Part shown: positions 15,311 to 22,660 of the stretch, one piece after another
Numbering within the stretch: the stretch's first letter is position 1
Layout: each line of letters opens with the position of its first letter
DNA from: Streptomyces purpureus
GTDB lineage: Bacteria; Actinomycetota; Actinomycetes; Streptomycetales; Streptomycetaceae
Assembly: GCF_014648195.1 (NCBI RefSeq)
Contig: NZ_BMQQ01000033.1
Coordinates: 6,390 to 41,636 of the forward strand
DNA length: 35,247 bases
Reading direction: 5' to 3'
The notes under the pieces: generated by a model
What the model saw: the letters and a program-made list of their open reading frames with translations, nothing else
The model's database searches: none
Told to the model about the DNA's origin: nothing
Translations under genes and position numbers: made by a program

Positions 15311-15401
15311 ACCACGGGTGGGTTTCCCGCGTATCCCAATTGACGGGGCGCGGGCAGAATCGGACCTGCGGCGGACAGCGGCGTGGAGAGGCAGGCCTGC
15401 C

Positions 15402-15929
15402 ATGGCAGCACGGATGCACCGGGCGACGGCGACGTACGGCAGCGGGGGCGGTTGGGACGGGCAGAGCGGGTGGAAGGCGACCGCCTCGCGGTACGCCCTG
15501 CTCCCGCTGCGGATCTTCCTTGGCGTGACCTTCGTCTACGCCGGGCTGGACAAGATCACCGACAGCGCCTTCATGGCCGCGAGCGGCTCGGGGTCGATCG
15601 GGGAGATGATGCGGTCCGTCCGGGACGGCTCGGCCGTGCCATGGCTGGTCGACCTCGCGCTGAAGGATCCGGTCGCCTTCGGGTACGCGATCGCGATCGG
15701 GGAACTGGCCGTCGGGATCGCGACGCTGATCGGCCTGTTCGCGCGGCTCGCCGCCCTGGGCGGGGCGCTGATCTCGCTCAGCCTCTGGCTGACCGTCAGC
15801 TGGCAGACGGATCCCTACTACTACGGCAACGACCTGGCCTATCTCATGGCCTGGCTGCCGCTCGTGCTCGCCGGGGCGTCGCTGTTCTCCGTCGACGCGG
15901 CCCTGGCCGAGCGGCGGCGCAGACTGTAG
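15402..15929 (+). CDS. DoxX-family membrane protein
   Basis: This 175-residue protein has the DoxX/SURF4 pattern of four membrane helices. The family signature R-I-F-L-G-V-T-F-V-Y-A-G-L-D-K is at about 38-52, with the second helix near 90-115, the third near 118-137 and the fourth near 145-163, before a basic end. DoxX proteins are small integral membrane proteins. Some associate with thiol-redox partners (MRC in mycobacteria) or quinone oxidases, but the role here is unknown. The ATG at 15402 is chosen because GGAGAGG lies 11 bases upstream and because the extra N-terminal residues of longer readings are not protein-like. The last 91 bases overlap the 3' end of a gene on the other strand. 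Confidence 0.88.
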   Translation: MAARMHRATATYGSGGGWDGQSGWKATASRYALLPLRIFLGVTFVYAGLDKITDSAFMAASGSGSIGEMMRSVRDGSAVPWLVDLALKDPVAFGYAIAIGELAVGIATLIGLFARLAALGGALISLSLWLTVSWQTDPYYYGNDLAYLMAWLPLVLAGASLFSVDAALAERRRRL

Positions 15930-16099
15930 GCGATCCAGGTCGCCAGGGCGGCCAGGCCGAGTCCCCCGCACAGCAGCGGGACCACCACGTACCCGGGCGT
16001 GTTCCAGGCGCCGGCCGCGTCACCTGCGAAGAGCGTCGCGACGGTGAGACCGGTGGCGCCGGCGAGGAGCCGGCCGGGGCGGAACTCATGAAGCAGCAC
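15839..16099 (-). CDS. Small two-helix membrane protein downstream of the PspC gene
   Basis: This 86-residue protein starts at GTG inside the last 14 bases of the PspC gene, so the two are translationally coupled. Two hydrophobic helices lie near 10-29 and 36-57. They are followed by LRRRSAR and a low-complexity Ser/Ala/Thr tail read antisense to the end of the DoxX gene. I know this kind of short membrane gene as the companion of PspC genes in Streptomyces, but no function is established. The helices and the coupling support it; the antisense tail of about 30 residues is the weakest part. Confidence 0.7.
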   Translation of the reverse strand: MLLHEFRPGRLLAGATGLTVATLFAGDAAGAWNTPGYVVVPLLCGGLGLAALATWIAYSLRRRSARAASTENSDAPASTSGSQAMR

Positions 16100-17375
16100 G
16101 GGTGACCTCCACCTGGCCGAGCCCGACCTCGAGGGTGAGGTCGAGGGTGCCCGCGGGGGTGACGCCGGACGGTGGTGCGAGGGTCCGGGTCGCCTGCCGG
16201 TCCGGGGCGACGTCGATGTCGTTGGGGGGTTCGCCGGGGAGCTGCAGGTCGCCGAGGCCGGCCTCCGCGCGCAACGTGACCGTGACGTTCTTCGGCACGA
16301 CCACCCTCAGCTGCCCCGCGCCGACCTCCGCGACCGTCTCGACCGTGGTGCCCTTGGGGACAGCGAGGGCCGAGAGGTCCAGCGTGGCGACGCCCGAGCC
16401 CAGTTCGTACCGCGGCTGGAGCGCCGAGACCGAAGCCGGTTTCCAGGTCGTACGGGCCCAGTCGGTGCTGATCTCCTTGGGCAGGGCAGCCGCGAGGGCC
16501 AGCAGGACGGCGGTGACCACGGTCATGAAGACCGTGCCGAAGCCCGTACGCCCCAGGAAGCTGCTGAGCACCAGAGCGAACGCGAAGACCGCGAGCGCGG
16601 AGACGAGACCGATCTGCAGACTCGTGCCGAGCGGGTGGGCGTCCCAGCTCAGCGCCGTGCCGAGGCCGCCCGCGACCAGCGCGAGGACAAACGCCAGGCC
16701 GCCGATCGAGCGCGGACCGCGCACGGGTGCGGTGCGCGGGACGGGGGTCTTCGAGATACGGGTGGCGGCAGCCGCGTCCGCCTCGGCCGCGCCCGGCGGG
16801 CCCCACAGATAGCCGACCGGGACCGGCCCCGTCGTCCCGTCCTTCACGATCGGGTCGCGCCACCACGAGGGGCTCTCCGGCGGCGGCGGCGCCTTCGTCT
16901 CCGGCGGTGCCTCGGCCACGGCCTGGGCGGTCGCCGGGTCCACCGCGGCCTCCGGGTCCGTGACCAGCCGGCGGCGCTGCGACCAGACGGCCGCGCCGCT
17001 CGCCGCGACGGCCAGCATCATGGCGAAGCCCAGCGTGCCGCCGCTGCCGAGCATGGACAGGAACACCCCGCAGCCGACGAGCGCCAGCAGTATCGCGGTC
17101 AGCGCCGCGCCGTCGACCCGGCCCGAGAGCACCCTTCGGGCTTCGTTCTCCTCCTCACCCTCGGCGGGCAGGAGCAGCCAGGCGAAGCCGTAGAAGATCA
17201 GGCCGAGGCCGCCCGTCACGGACAGCACGCCGATCACGATCCGGAAGAAGACCGGATCGAGGTCGAAGTGCCGGCCGAGGCCGCCGCAGACGCCCGCCAC
17301 GACCTTCTGCCGCGGCGTGCGCCGCAGCTGCGGGGCGGGCGGGGCCTCCGGGAGCGGGGGCGTCGTACTCGTCAT
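16086..17375 (-). CDS. PspC-domain envelope protein
   Basis: This 429-residue membrane protein carries an N-terminal PspC domain with V-V-A-G-V-C-G-G-L-G at about 22-31 and a helix ending W-L-L-L-P at about 66. Two more helices and a Pro/Ala-rich cytoplasmic linker follow. Three helices then lie between about 215 and 300, and a C-terminal beta-rich domain resembles the adhesin-like part of LiaF/DUF4097 proteins. In Firmicutes such PspC/LiaF proteins sense envelope damage and restrain a LiaRS-type system. The divergent gene pair at 17575-19523 is a PspC kinase and LuxR regulator, which fits that model. The start is the ATG at 17375, though GGAGG is only one base away. A GTG at 17411 would add 12 unconvincing residues. 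Confidence 0.88.
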   Translation of the reverse strand: MTSTTPPLPEAPPAPQLRRTPRQKVVAGVCGGLGRHFDLDPVFFRIVIGVLSVTGGLGLIFYGFAWLLLPAEGEEENEARRVLSGRVDGAALTAILLALVGCGVFLSMLGSGGTLGFAMMLAVAASGAAVWSQRRRLVTDPEAAVDPATAQAVAEAPPETKAPPPPESPSWWRDPIVKDGTTGPVPVGYLWGPPGAAEADAAAATRISKTPVPRTAPVRGPRSIGGLAFVLALVAGGLGTALSWDAHPLGTSLQIGLVSALAVFAFALVLSSFLGRTGFGTVFMTVVTAVLLALAAALPKEISTDWARTTWKPASVSALQPRYELGSGVATLDLSALAVPKGTTVETVAEVGAGQLRVVVPKNVTVTLRAEAGLGDLQLPGEPPNDIDVAPDRQATRTLAPPSGVTPAGTLDLTLEVGLGQVEVTRAAS

Positions 17376-17574
17376 GCCTCCATGGTGACGGGCTGTAGAG
17401 CGCCACGGCACCCGTCCCGACCCTGGCCGGTCCCTGATATTGACCCCGAGACCCAGGCCCGGGGGCAGGGGCCGAGTCCGGGCGGCGACGCCGGGCGGCA
17501 GGGCCGGCGGCTCAGGGTCGCGTCAGGGGCGCACCCTGATGTCCTCGCCCGTACGGACGTGTGACGATCGGGGC

Positions 17575-18846
17575 ATGCCAGTCGCCACCCGTCCGCCCGA
17601 GACCGACGACCCGCCCGTGCGCAAGCTCTACCGGAGCGCCGACGGGCGGCTCCTCGGCGGGGTCGCGCGGGGGCTCGCGGGGCACCTCGGGCTGCCCGTG
17701 GTCTGGGTCCGGTTCGTGTTCCTGGCGCTGTTCCTCGCCGAGGGGCTCGGCGCGCTGCTGTACGCCGTCTTCTGGATCGTCGTGCCGCTGGGCGTCGGGG
17801 GCAGGGCGGCCCAGCCGCGCTCGGTCTTCGAGGTCACCCCTGATGGCCGGCGCAGACTGCGCAAGCCCGACAAGGGCCAGGTCTTCGCCCTGATCGCGCT
17901 GGTGATCGGCGCGATGGTGTTCGTCGGTAACGTCGACATGAGCAGCCGGGCCAACCGCTACATCTGGCCGACCCTCTTGATCGGTGTCGGCGTGATCCTG
18001 GTGTGGCGCCAGGCGGACAACGCCCGCCGGGCCCGCTGGACCGAGTCCACGCGCCGCCGCCGCATGCTCCAGCTCGCCCGCGGCTTCGCGGGAGTCGCCC
18101 TTGTCGGCATGGGTCTGACGGCCTTCATGGTGGTCCGCGGCTCGGCCGCCCAGCTCGGCACGGCCCTCACCGCCGCCATCGCCGTCCTCGCCGGTATCGC
18201 GCTGCTCGCCGGGCCCTGGCTGGTGCGGATGTCCCAGGACCTCTCCGAGGAGCGGACGATGCGCATCCGCGCCCAGGAGCGGGCCGAGGTCGCGGCCCAC
18301 GTCCACGACTCGGTCCTGCACACTCTCACCCTGATCCAGCGCAACGCGGACGATCCCGGCGAGGTGCGCCGGCTCGCCCGGGCCCAGGAGCGGGAGCTGC
18401 GTAACTGGCTCTACAAGCCGGAGGGCACCGGCAAGGACGAGGCCGAGGAGCCGGAGACGCTGGCGGAGGCCGTGAAACGGGCCGCCGCGGAGGTCGAGGA
18501 CAAGCACGGCGTCCCGCTGGAGGTCGTGGTCGTCGGCGACTGCCCCCTCGACGAGAAACTGGCCGCACAGATGCAGGCCGCGCGCGAGGCGATGGTCAAC
18601 GCCGCGAAGTACGGTGGCGAGGGTGGGGCGGTGCAGGTGTACGCCGAGGTCGAGGGCCGTACGGTCTTCGTCTCCGTCCGGGACCGGGGGCCGGGCTTCG
18701 ATCTGGACGCGGTGCCGGACGACCGGATGGGCGTACGAGAATCGATCATAGGCAGGATGCAGCGCAACGGTGGCTCGGCCCGCCTGCGGTCCGTGCCCGG
18801 CGGGGGTACGGAAGTGGAGCTTGAGATGGAGAGGGCGGACGGATGA
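17575..18846 (+). CDS. PspC-domain sensor histidine kinase (NarL/LiaS type)
   Basis: This membrane kinase autophosphorylates on His and passes phosphate to the regulator encoded next. An N-terminal PspC domain (L-L-G-G-V-A-R-G-L-A-G-H at about 26-37, helix ending W-I-V-V-P at 67-71) is followed by four further helices up to about 217. The HisKA_3-like dimerisation region has A-A-H-V-H-D-S-V-L-H-T-L with His244 next to Asp245. The ATPase domain has N-A-A-K-Y near 341 (N box), D-R-G-P-G-F-D (G1) and G-V-R-E-S-I near 385 (G2). The ATG at 17575 has no ribosome site; GACGAT lies 6 bases upstream, so a leaderless start is possible. The gene overlaps the regulator gene by ATGA and is divergent from the PspC operon. 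I infer envelope-stress sensing. Confidence 0.92.
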   Translation: MPVATRPPETDDPPVRKLYRSADGRLLGGVARGLAGHLGLPVVWVRFVFLALFLAEGLGALLYAVFWIVVPLGVGGRAAQPRSVFEVTPDGRRRLRKPDKGQVFALIALVIGAMVFVGNVDMSSRANRYIWPTLLIGVGVILVWRQADNARRARWTESTRRRRMLQLARGFAGVALVGMGLTAFMVVRGSAAQLGTALTAAIAVLAGIALLAGPWLVRMSQDLSEERTMRIRAQERAEVAAHVHDSVLHTLTLIQRNADDPGEVRRLARAQERELRNWLYKPEGTGKDEAEEPETLAEAVKRAAAEVEDKHGVPLEVVVVGDCPLDEKLAAQMQAAREAMVNAAKYGGEGGAVQVYAEVEGRTVFVSVRDRGPGFDLDAVPDDRMGVRESIIGRMQRNGGSARLRSVPGGGTEVELEMERADG

Positions 18847-19523
18847 CCGAGGAGACGACGGGCCGTCGGGTACGGGTGGTGCTGGTCGACGACCACCGGA
18901 TGTTCCGTACGGGAGTCCAGGCCGAGATCGGCCGGACCGAGGTGACCGGTGTCGAGGTGGTCGGGGAGGCCGCCGACGTGGACCAGGCGGTCACGGTGAT
19001 CACCGCGACCCGCCCGGAGGTCGTGCTGCTCGACGTCCATCTGCCGGGCGGCGGCGGGGTCGAGGTGCTGCGCCGCTGCGCGAGCCTGATGGCCGCCGCC
19101 GAACATCCCGTGCGGTTCCTCGCGCTGTCCGTCTCGGACGCCGCCGAGGACGTCATCGGGGTCATCCGGGGCGGCGCGCGCGGCTATGTCACCAAGACGA
19201 TCACCGGCACCGACCTGGTCGACTCGATCTTCCGGGTCCAGGAGGGCGACGCGGTCTTCTCGCCGCGGCTGGCCGGTTTCGTGCTGGACGCGTTCGCCTC
19301 GACGGACGCCCCGCCGGTCGACGAGGACCTCGACCGGCTCACCCAGCGCGAGCGCGAGGTGCTGCGGCTGATCGCCCGGGGCTATGCCTACAAGGAGATC
19401 GCCAAGCAGCTCTTCATCTCCGTGAAGACGGTCGAGTCCCATGTCTCGGCGGTGCTCCGCAAGCTCCAGCTCTCCAACCGGCACGAGCTGACGCGCTGGG
19501 CGACGGCCCGAAGGCTCGTCTGA
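18843..19523 (+). CDS. LuxR/NarL-family response regulator
   Basis: This 226-residue transcription factor is the partner of the upstream kinase (ATGA overlap). The receiver domain has acidic Asp16-Asp17, the phosphorylated Asp64 in V-L-L-D-V, Ser at about 97 in A-L-S-V-S and Lys at about 119 in T-K. The C-terminal LuxR helix-turn-helix covers about 160-220, with L-T-Q-R-E-R-E-V-L-R-L-I and V-K-T-V-E-S-H-V recognition-helix residues. By position and family it most likely controls the divergent PspC genes and other envelope genes; direct targets cannot be read here. Confidence 0.95.
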   Translation: MTEETTGRRVRVVLVDDHRMFRTGVQAEIGRTEVTGVEVVGEAADVDQAVTVITATRPEVVLLDVHLPGGGGVEVLRRCASLMAAAEHPVRFLALSVSDAAEDVIGVIRGGARGYVTKTITGTDLVDSIFRVQEGDAVFSPRLAGFVLDAFASTDAPPVDEDLDRLTQREREVLRLIARGYAYKEIAKQLFISVKTVESHVSAVLRKLQLSNRHELTRWATARRLV

Positions 19524-19525
19524 CG

Positions 19526-19547
19526 GTCGGCCGGTCCTACGGCCGGC
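19526..19547 (+). terminator. Weak terminator after the two-component operon
   Basis: GTCGGCCG and CGGCCGGC can pair over 8 bases (one wobble) around a 6-base loop just behind the regulator stop codon, followed by TTGT. Confidence 0.4.
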
Positions 19548-19654
19548 TTGTCGCGGGGGCGACTTTTGTAACAGCCGGATGTCGGGCAATCGTGCGGTAA
19601 TTGGTACACGGTCGCGGCAACCGAGCGGGTGACCGAGGCCTCTTAGTCCTCGTG

Positions 19655-20812
19655 ATGAGCCTGACTGGAACCCCTTTCTTCATAACCGCGATCGTCCTCG
19701 CGGTGATCGCGGTCCTGCTGCCGCTGGTGCTGTGGAGCCGGCTGCGCGGCCCCGCGTTCGTCAGGGGCGTGGTGCGGCTCCTCATGGTCGGGTTCGCGCA
19801 GGTCACCGCGGTCCTGGTGGTGTTCGTCGCGGTGAACAACACCAACAACCTCTACGACACCTGGGCGGATCTGCTCGGCACGGCCAACCACGTCGACAAG
19901 GCCGCCGACCTCGGCCCCGACGGCACGGGCGGGAAGAAGATCGCCGATCTGCCGAAGGTGAAGCAGACGTTCACCCCGGCCACCGACTCGAAGATGGGCG
20001 CCGGGGTCCAGCAGACCACGCTCGACGGCAAGGTCTCCGGCGTGAAGGCCGAGGTGTACGTGTGGCTGCCGCCGCAGTACGACGACCCGGCCTACCGGGA
20101 CCGGACGTTCCCGGTCGTCGAGGTGCTGTCCGGCTACCCCGGCTCCCCGAAGGCGTGGTTCGGCAGCCTGCACGCGAACGACACACTCGGCCCGCTGATG
20201 AAGCAGGGCAAGGTCGCCCCTTTCATCCTGGTCGCCCCGCGCACCAACCTGCTGCCCGACGCCGACACCGGCTGCGCCAACGTCACCGGCAAGGTCAACG
20301 CCGACTCCTGGCTCACCGTCGACGTACGCAAGATGGTCGTGGACAACTTCCGGGCCTCCGCCAAAGCCTCCGACTGGGCCCTCGCCGGCTACTCGGCGGG
20401 CGCCCACTGCGCCGCCAAGCTGGCCCTCGCCCACCCCGACCGCTACAGCGCGGCCGTGGCGATGAACGGCTACAACGACCCCGCCGCCGAGCCGGACGCG
20501 CTAACCGCCAAGGACCCGAAGCTGCGCCGCGAGAACAACCCCCTGAACATCCTGAAGGCCGCGCCCACCCCGCCCCGCGTCTCGCTGCTGTTCACCGGCA
20601 AGGGCCGCGACGGCTACCGCCAGGGCCTGGAGCTGCGCGACGCGTCGAAGCCGCCCACGTACATCGAGGCCCGGAGGGTGGACGCCCCGCACACCACCCC
20701 GACCTGGCAGCGCCAGGTCCGGCCGGTCTTCGAATGGCTGACCCGGCGCATGGAGCAGCAGACACTGGGACAGCAGATCCCGGGACAGCAGGGCACGGGA
20801 ACCGGCGCGTAG
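19655..20812 (+). CDS. Membrane-anchored esterase (esterase D / antigen-85-like alpha/beta hydrolase)
   Basis: This 385-residue protein begins with two or three membrane helices (about 8-26 and 38-60), then an extracellular alpha/beta hydrolase domain of the putative-esterase family that includes antigen 85 mycolyltransferases. The nucleophile is Ser247 in G-Y-S-A-G; D-P and D-A-P-H-T near the end of the domain supply the likely Asp and His. A Gln/Gly-rich tail closes the protein. Streptomyces lacks mycolates, so acyl transfer to mycolic acid is unlikely; a deacylase of wall or exogenous esters is more plausible. Start choice: ATG at 19655, with an adjacent in-frame GTG at 19652; neither has a good ribosome site. 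The frame open further upstream is not protein-like. It converges on the first NlpC/P60 gene with a 19-base gap. Confidence 0.87.
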   Translation: MSLTGTPFFITAIVLAVIAVLLPLVLWSRLRGPAFVRGVVRLLMVGFAQVTAVLVVFVAVNNTNNLYDTWADLLGTANHVDKAADLGPDGTGGKKIADLPKVKQTFTPATDSKMGAGVQQTTLDGKVSGVKAEVYVWLPPQYDDPAYRDRTFPVVEVLSGYPGSPKAWFGSLHANDTLGPLMKQGKVAPFILVAPRTNLLPDADTGCANVTGKVNADSWLTVDVRKMVVDNFRASAKASDWALAGYSAGAHCAAKLALAHPDRYSAAVAMNGYNDPAAEPDALTAKDPKLRRENNPLNILKAAPTPPRVSLLFTGKGRDGYRQGLELRDASKPPTYIEARRVDAPHTTPTWQRQVRPVFEWLTRRMEQQTLGQQIPGQQGTGTGA

Positions 20813-20831
20813 CGCGCCCCGTCCCGCCGCC

Positions 20832-21881
20832 CTACGCGACCCGGGTCGCCCCCGCGAACGGCATCTCGTCGAGCGGGGCGACCCGCACCGGCGCCCCCGG
20901 CCGCGGGGCGTGGATCATCTGTCCGCCGCCGATGTACAGGCCGACATGGCTGATGCCGGAGTAGAAGAACACCAGGTCGCCGGGGGCGAGTTCGGAGCGG
21001 GAGACCCGCCGGCCGGCGTTGATCTGGGTGTAGGTGGTGCGCGGCAGGGACACCCCCGCCGAGCGCCAGGCGGCCTGCGTCAGACCGGAGCAGTCGAAGG
21101 CGTTCGGCCCGGTCGCCCCCCATACGTACGGCTTGCCGAGGGCTCCGTAGGCGAAGGAGACGGCCTGCGCGGCCCGGGAGTTGGGGGCGGGCACGGCGCC
21201 GCGCGGGGCGTCGCGGCCGGCCGCCGGGGACCGTCCGTCGCCGGCGCCTTCGCGCGCGTACTGCGCCCGCTGTTCGGCGGTGAGCCTGGCCAGCAGGGAT
21301 TCGGCCTTGCGCAGCTTCCCCTGCACGGCCGTCTTGTGCCTGTTCAGCTCGGCCTGTCTGGCCCGGAGCTCGTCGAGCCGGTCCTTGGACTCGGCGCGCA
21401 GCCGCCCGATCTCGCTGAGTTCGCGGCGTACGGAGGCGATGGCGGCGGCCTGCCGGTCCCCGGCCCGGTCGGCGAGCGCGGCGCGCTCCAGGTACTCGTC
21501 CGGGTTCGAGGTGAGGGCCAGTTGGACGGCGGGGTCGAGGCCGCCTGAGCGGTACTGGGCGGCGGCGATCGATCCCAGGGCGTTGCGGCTGGAGTTGAGC
21601 CGGTCCGCGCGGCGGGCCGCCTCGTCGCGCAGGCGGTCGAAGGCGGCGCGGGCCTTGTCCGCCTTCTCCTTGGCGCCGTTGTACTTCTCGGTCGCCTCCT
21701 CGGCCTCCCGGTACAGCCGGTCGACCTCCGCCTTGACCTGCGCGGGGGTGAGCCTGGGGTCGGCGTGCCCGGAGCCCTCGAAGGCGGTGGCGGTCGCGGC
21801 ACCGGCGAGCGCGAGCGTGGCGGCGGTGCGGGCGGCCGGCCCGCCGAGCGGGCGCTGCTTGGATTTCCGGTGCGCTGCCAC
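20832..21881 (-). CDS. Secreted NlpC/P60 peptidoglycan endopeptidase
   Basis: It cuts peptide stems of peptidoglycan outside the cell. The 349-residue protein has a signal peptide (basic R-K-S-K-Q-R, hydrophobic stretch about 18-33). A long coiled-coil region from about 45 to 208, as in RipA/CwlO-type hydrolases, probably keeps the enzyme inactive or binds a regulator. A short disordered linker leads to a C-terminal NlpC/P60 domain with Cys264 in F-D-C-S-G-L, His312 in S-H-V-G and His324. GTG at 21881 is the start by alignment with the M-A-S-H-R-K start of the second copy at 25097. Its AAGGA is rather far (14 bases) and lies partly in a hairpin. A paralogue is encoded 2 kb away. Confidence 0.93.
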   Translation of the reverse strand: MAAHRKSKQRPLGGPAARTAATLALAGAATATAFEGSGHADPRLTPAQVKAEVDRLYREAEEATEKYNGAKEKADKARAAFDRLRDEAARRADRLNSSRNALGSIAAAQYRSGGLDPAVQLALTSNPDEYLERAALADRAGDRQAAAIASVRRELSEIGRLRAESKDRLDELRARQAELNRHKTAVQGKLRKAESLLARLTAEQRAQYAREGAGDGRSPAAGRDAPRGAVPAPNSRAAQAVSFAYGALGKPYVWGATGPNAFDCSGLTQAAWRSAGVSLPRTTYTQINAGRRVSRSELAPGDLVFFYSGISHVGLYIGGGQMIHAPRPGAPVRVAPLDEMPFAGATRVA

Positions 21882-21891
21882 GAGGGCGGGT

Positions 21892-21955
21892 CACATCCTT
21901 TCCCTATGTCACGGATGTGGCCCCGGGGGAGCGGGCCACGTGCGGGAGGACGCTA
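21892..21955 (-). promoter_or_regulatory. Promoter -10 and leader hairpin of the first NlpC/P60 gene
   Basis: On the minus strand, TAGCGT (21955-21950) is a -10 box identical to that of the paralogous gene. In the leader, CACATCC (21919-21913) and GGATGTG (21898-21892) form a 7-base stem, and the second arm includes part of the AAAGGA ribosome site. Confidence 0.4.
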
Positions 21956-22124
21956 GGCCGGGAGTCACGGGCGGGTGGAGGCTTGCTCGCTCTTGGCCAC
22001 AGATGGACGCGGCGGATCGTTTCCTTACGACCGCCAGGACAGCGGAACCTCCCATTCCTGTACGGCTGTGACCGATGCGCCCAATGAGGACCACCTGCCC
22101 GACGGAGGGTGATAAGGGCCCGGC

Positions 22125-22130
22125 TAGGCT
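22125..22130 (+). promoter_or_regulatory. -10 box TAGGCT, leaderless start
   Basis: TAGGCT ends exactly 7 bases before the ATG at 22138, with no ribosome site in between. Confidence 0.45.
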
Positions 22131-22137
22131 CCGCCCC

Positions 22138-22491
22138 ATGGACGTACTCATCAATGTCTTCGTCGCCCTCCACATCATCGGCATCGCCTCGCTCCTCGGC
22201 GGTTTCCTGACCCAGATGAAGGCGATGAGCGCGGGCACGGCACGCTTCACCCCCGCGATGCTGCACGGCGCACTGACCATGCTGGTCACGGGCGTGGCGC
22301 TGGTGGGCCTCAACCAGGCGGACGACCAGAGCGTGAACAACCTCAAGGTCGGCATCAAGCTCGCCGTCCTCGTCGTGATCCTGGCTCTCGTCTACGTGAA
22401 GCGCGACGAGGAGAAGGTGGACAAGGCGCTGTTCGGCGCGGTGGGCGGGCTGACCGTGGCCAACATCTTCATCGCCACGCTCTGGACATAA
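22138..22491 (+). CDS. Small integral membrane protein (four helices, unknown function)
   Basis: I recognise the pattern but not a named family. The 117-residue protein has hydrophobic segments near 4-22, 43-60, 71-87 and 97-114, and is otherwise almost devoid of soluble domains. K-R-D-E-E-K-V-D-K between helices three and four is the only long charged loop. It resembles conserved streptomycete integral membrane proteins. The ATG is preceded only by the TAGGCT -10 box. A run of 13-base repeats begins at its stop codon. No partner is evident from the neighbours. Confidence 0.82.
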   Translation: MDVLINVFVALHIIGIASLLGGFLTQMKAMSAGTARFTPAMLHGALTMLVTGVALVGLNQADDQSVNNLKVGIKLAVLVVILALVYVKRDEEKVDKALFGAVGGLTVANIFIATLWT

Positions 22492-22540
22492 ACCTCCGAC
22501 GTAAACCTCTGCCGTGAACCTCCGACCGTGAACCTCCGCC
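22488..22540. repeat. Four imperfect 13-14-base tandem repeats
   Basis: Units of the form GTRAACCTCCGMC start at 22488, 22501, 22514 and 22528, with the core AACCTC(C/T)G conserved in all four. The first copy includes the TAA stop of the membrane protein gene. Confidence 0.75.
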
Positions 22541-22563
22541 TCGGCATCCGCCGGTAGGTCTTT

Positions 22564-22616
22564 CGTCGCGCGGGGACGTGCCGATCGTCATCCGAAGGTC
22601 GGTGCGTCCCGCGACG
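22564..22616 (+). terminator. Long imperfect hairpin, probable terminator
   Basis: Arms 22564-22586 and 22597-22616 pair along their whole length, with three G-U pairs and one 3-base bulge, around the loop GTCATCCGAA. It lies behind the small membrane gene and upstream of the -10 box of the next gene, so it is a terminator or, as DNA, an operator. Confidence 0.55.
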
Positions 22617-22648
22617 GACGGCGGATGTCCGCCGACCCCTGGCCTTCC

Positions 22649-22654
22649 TAACGT
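22649..22654 (+). promoter_or_regulatory. -10 box TAACGT before the DUF418 gene
   Basis: TAACGT ends 6 bases before the ATG at 22661. A weak GAGG lies only 2 bases from the ATG, too near for a normal ribosome site. Confidence 0.4.
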
Positions 22655-22660
22655 GAGGCC

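Noticed and set aside
21882..22080. c-di-AMP (ydaO-type) riboswitch before the first NlpC/P60 gene
   Set aside because: Such riboswitches precede some wall hydrolase genes in actinobacteria, but I could not find the conserved core sequence in this leader; only a simple hairpin is present.
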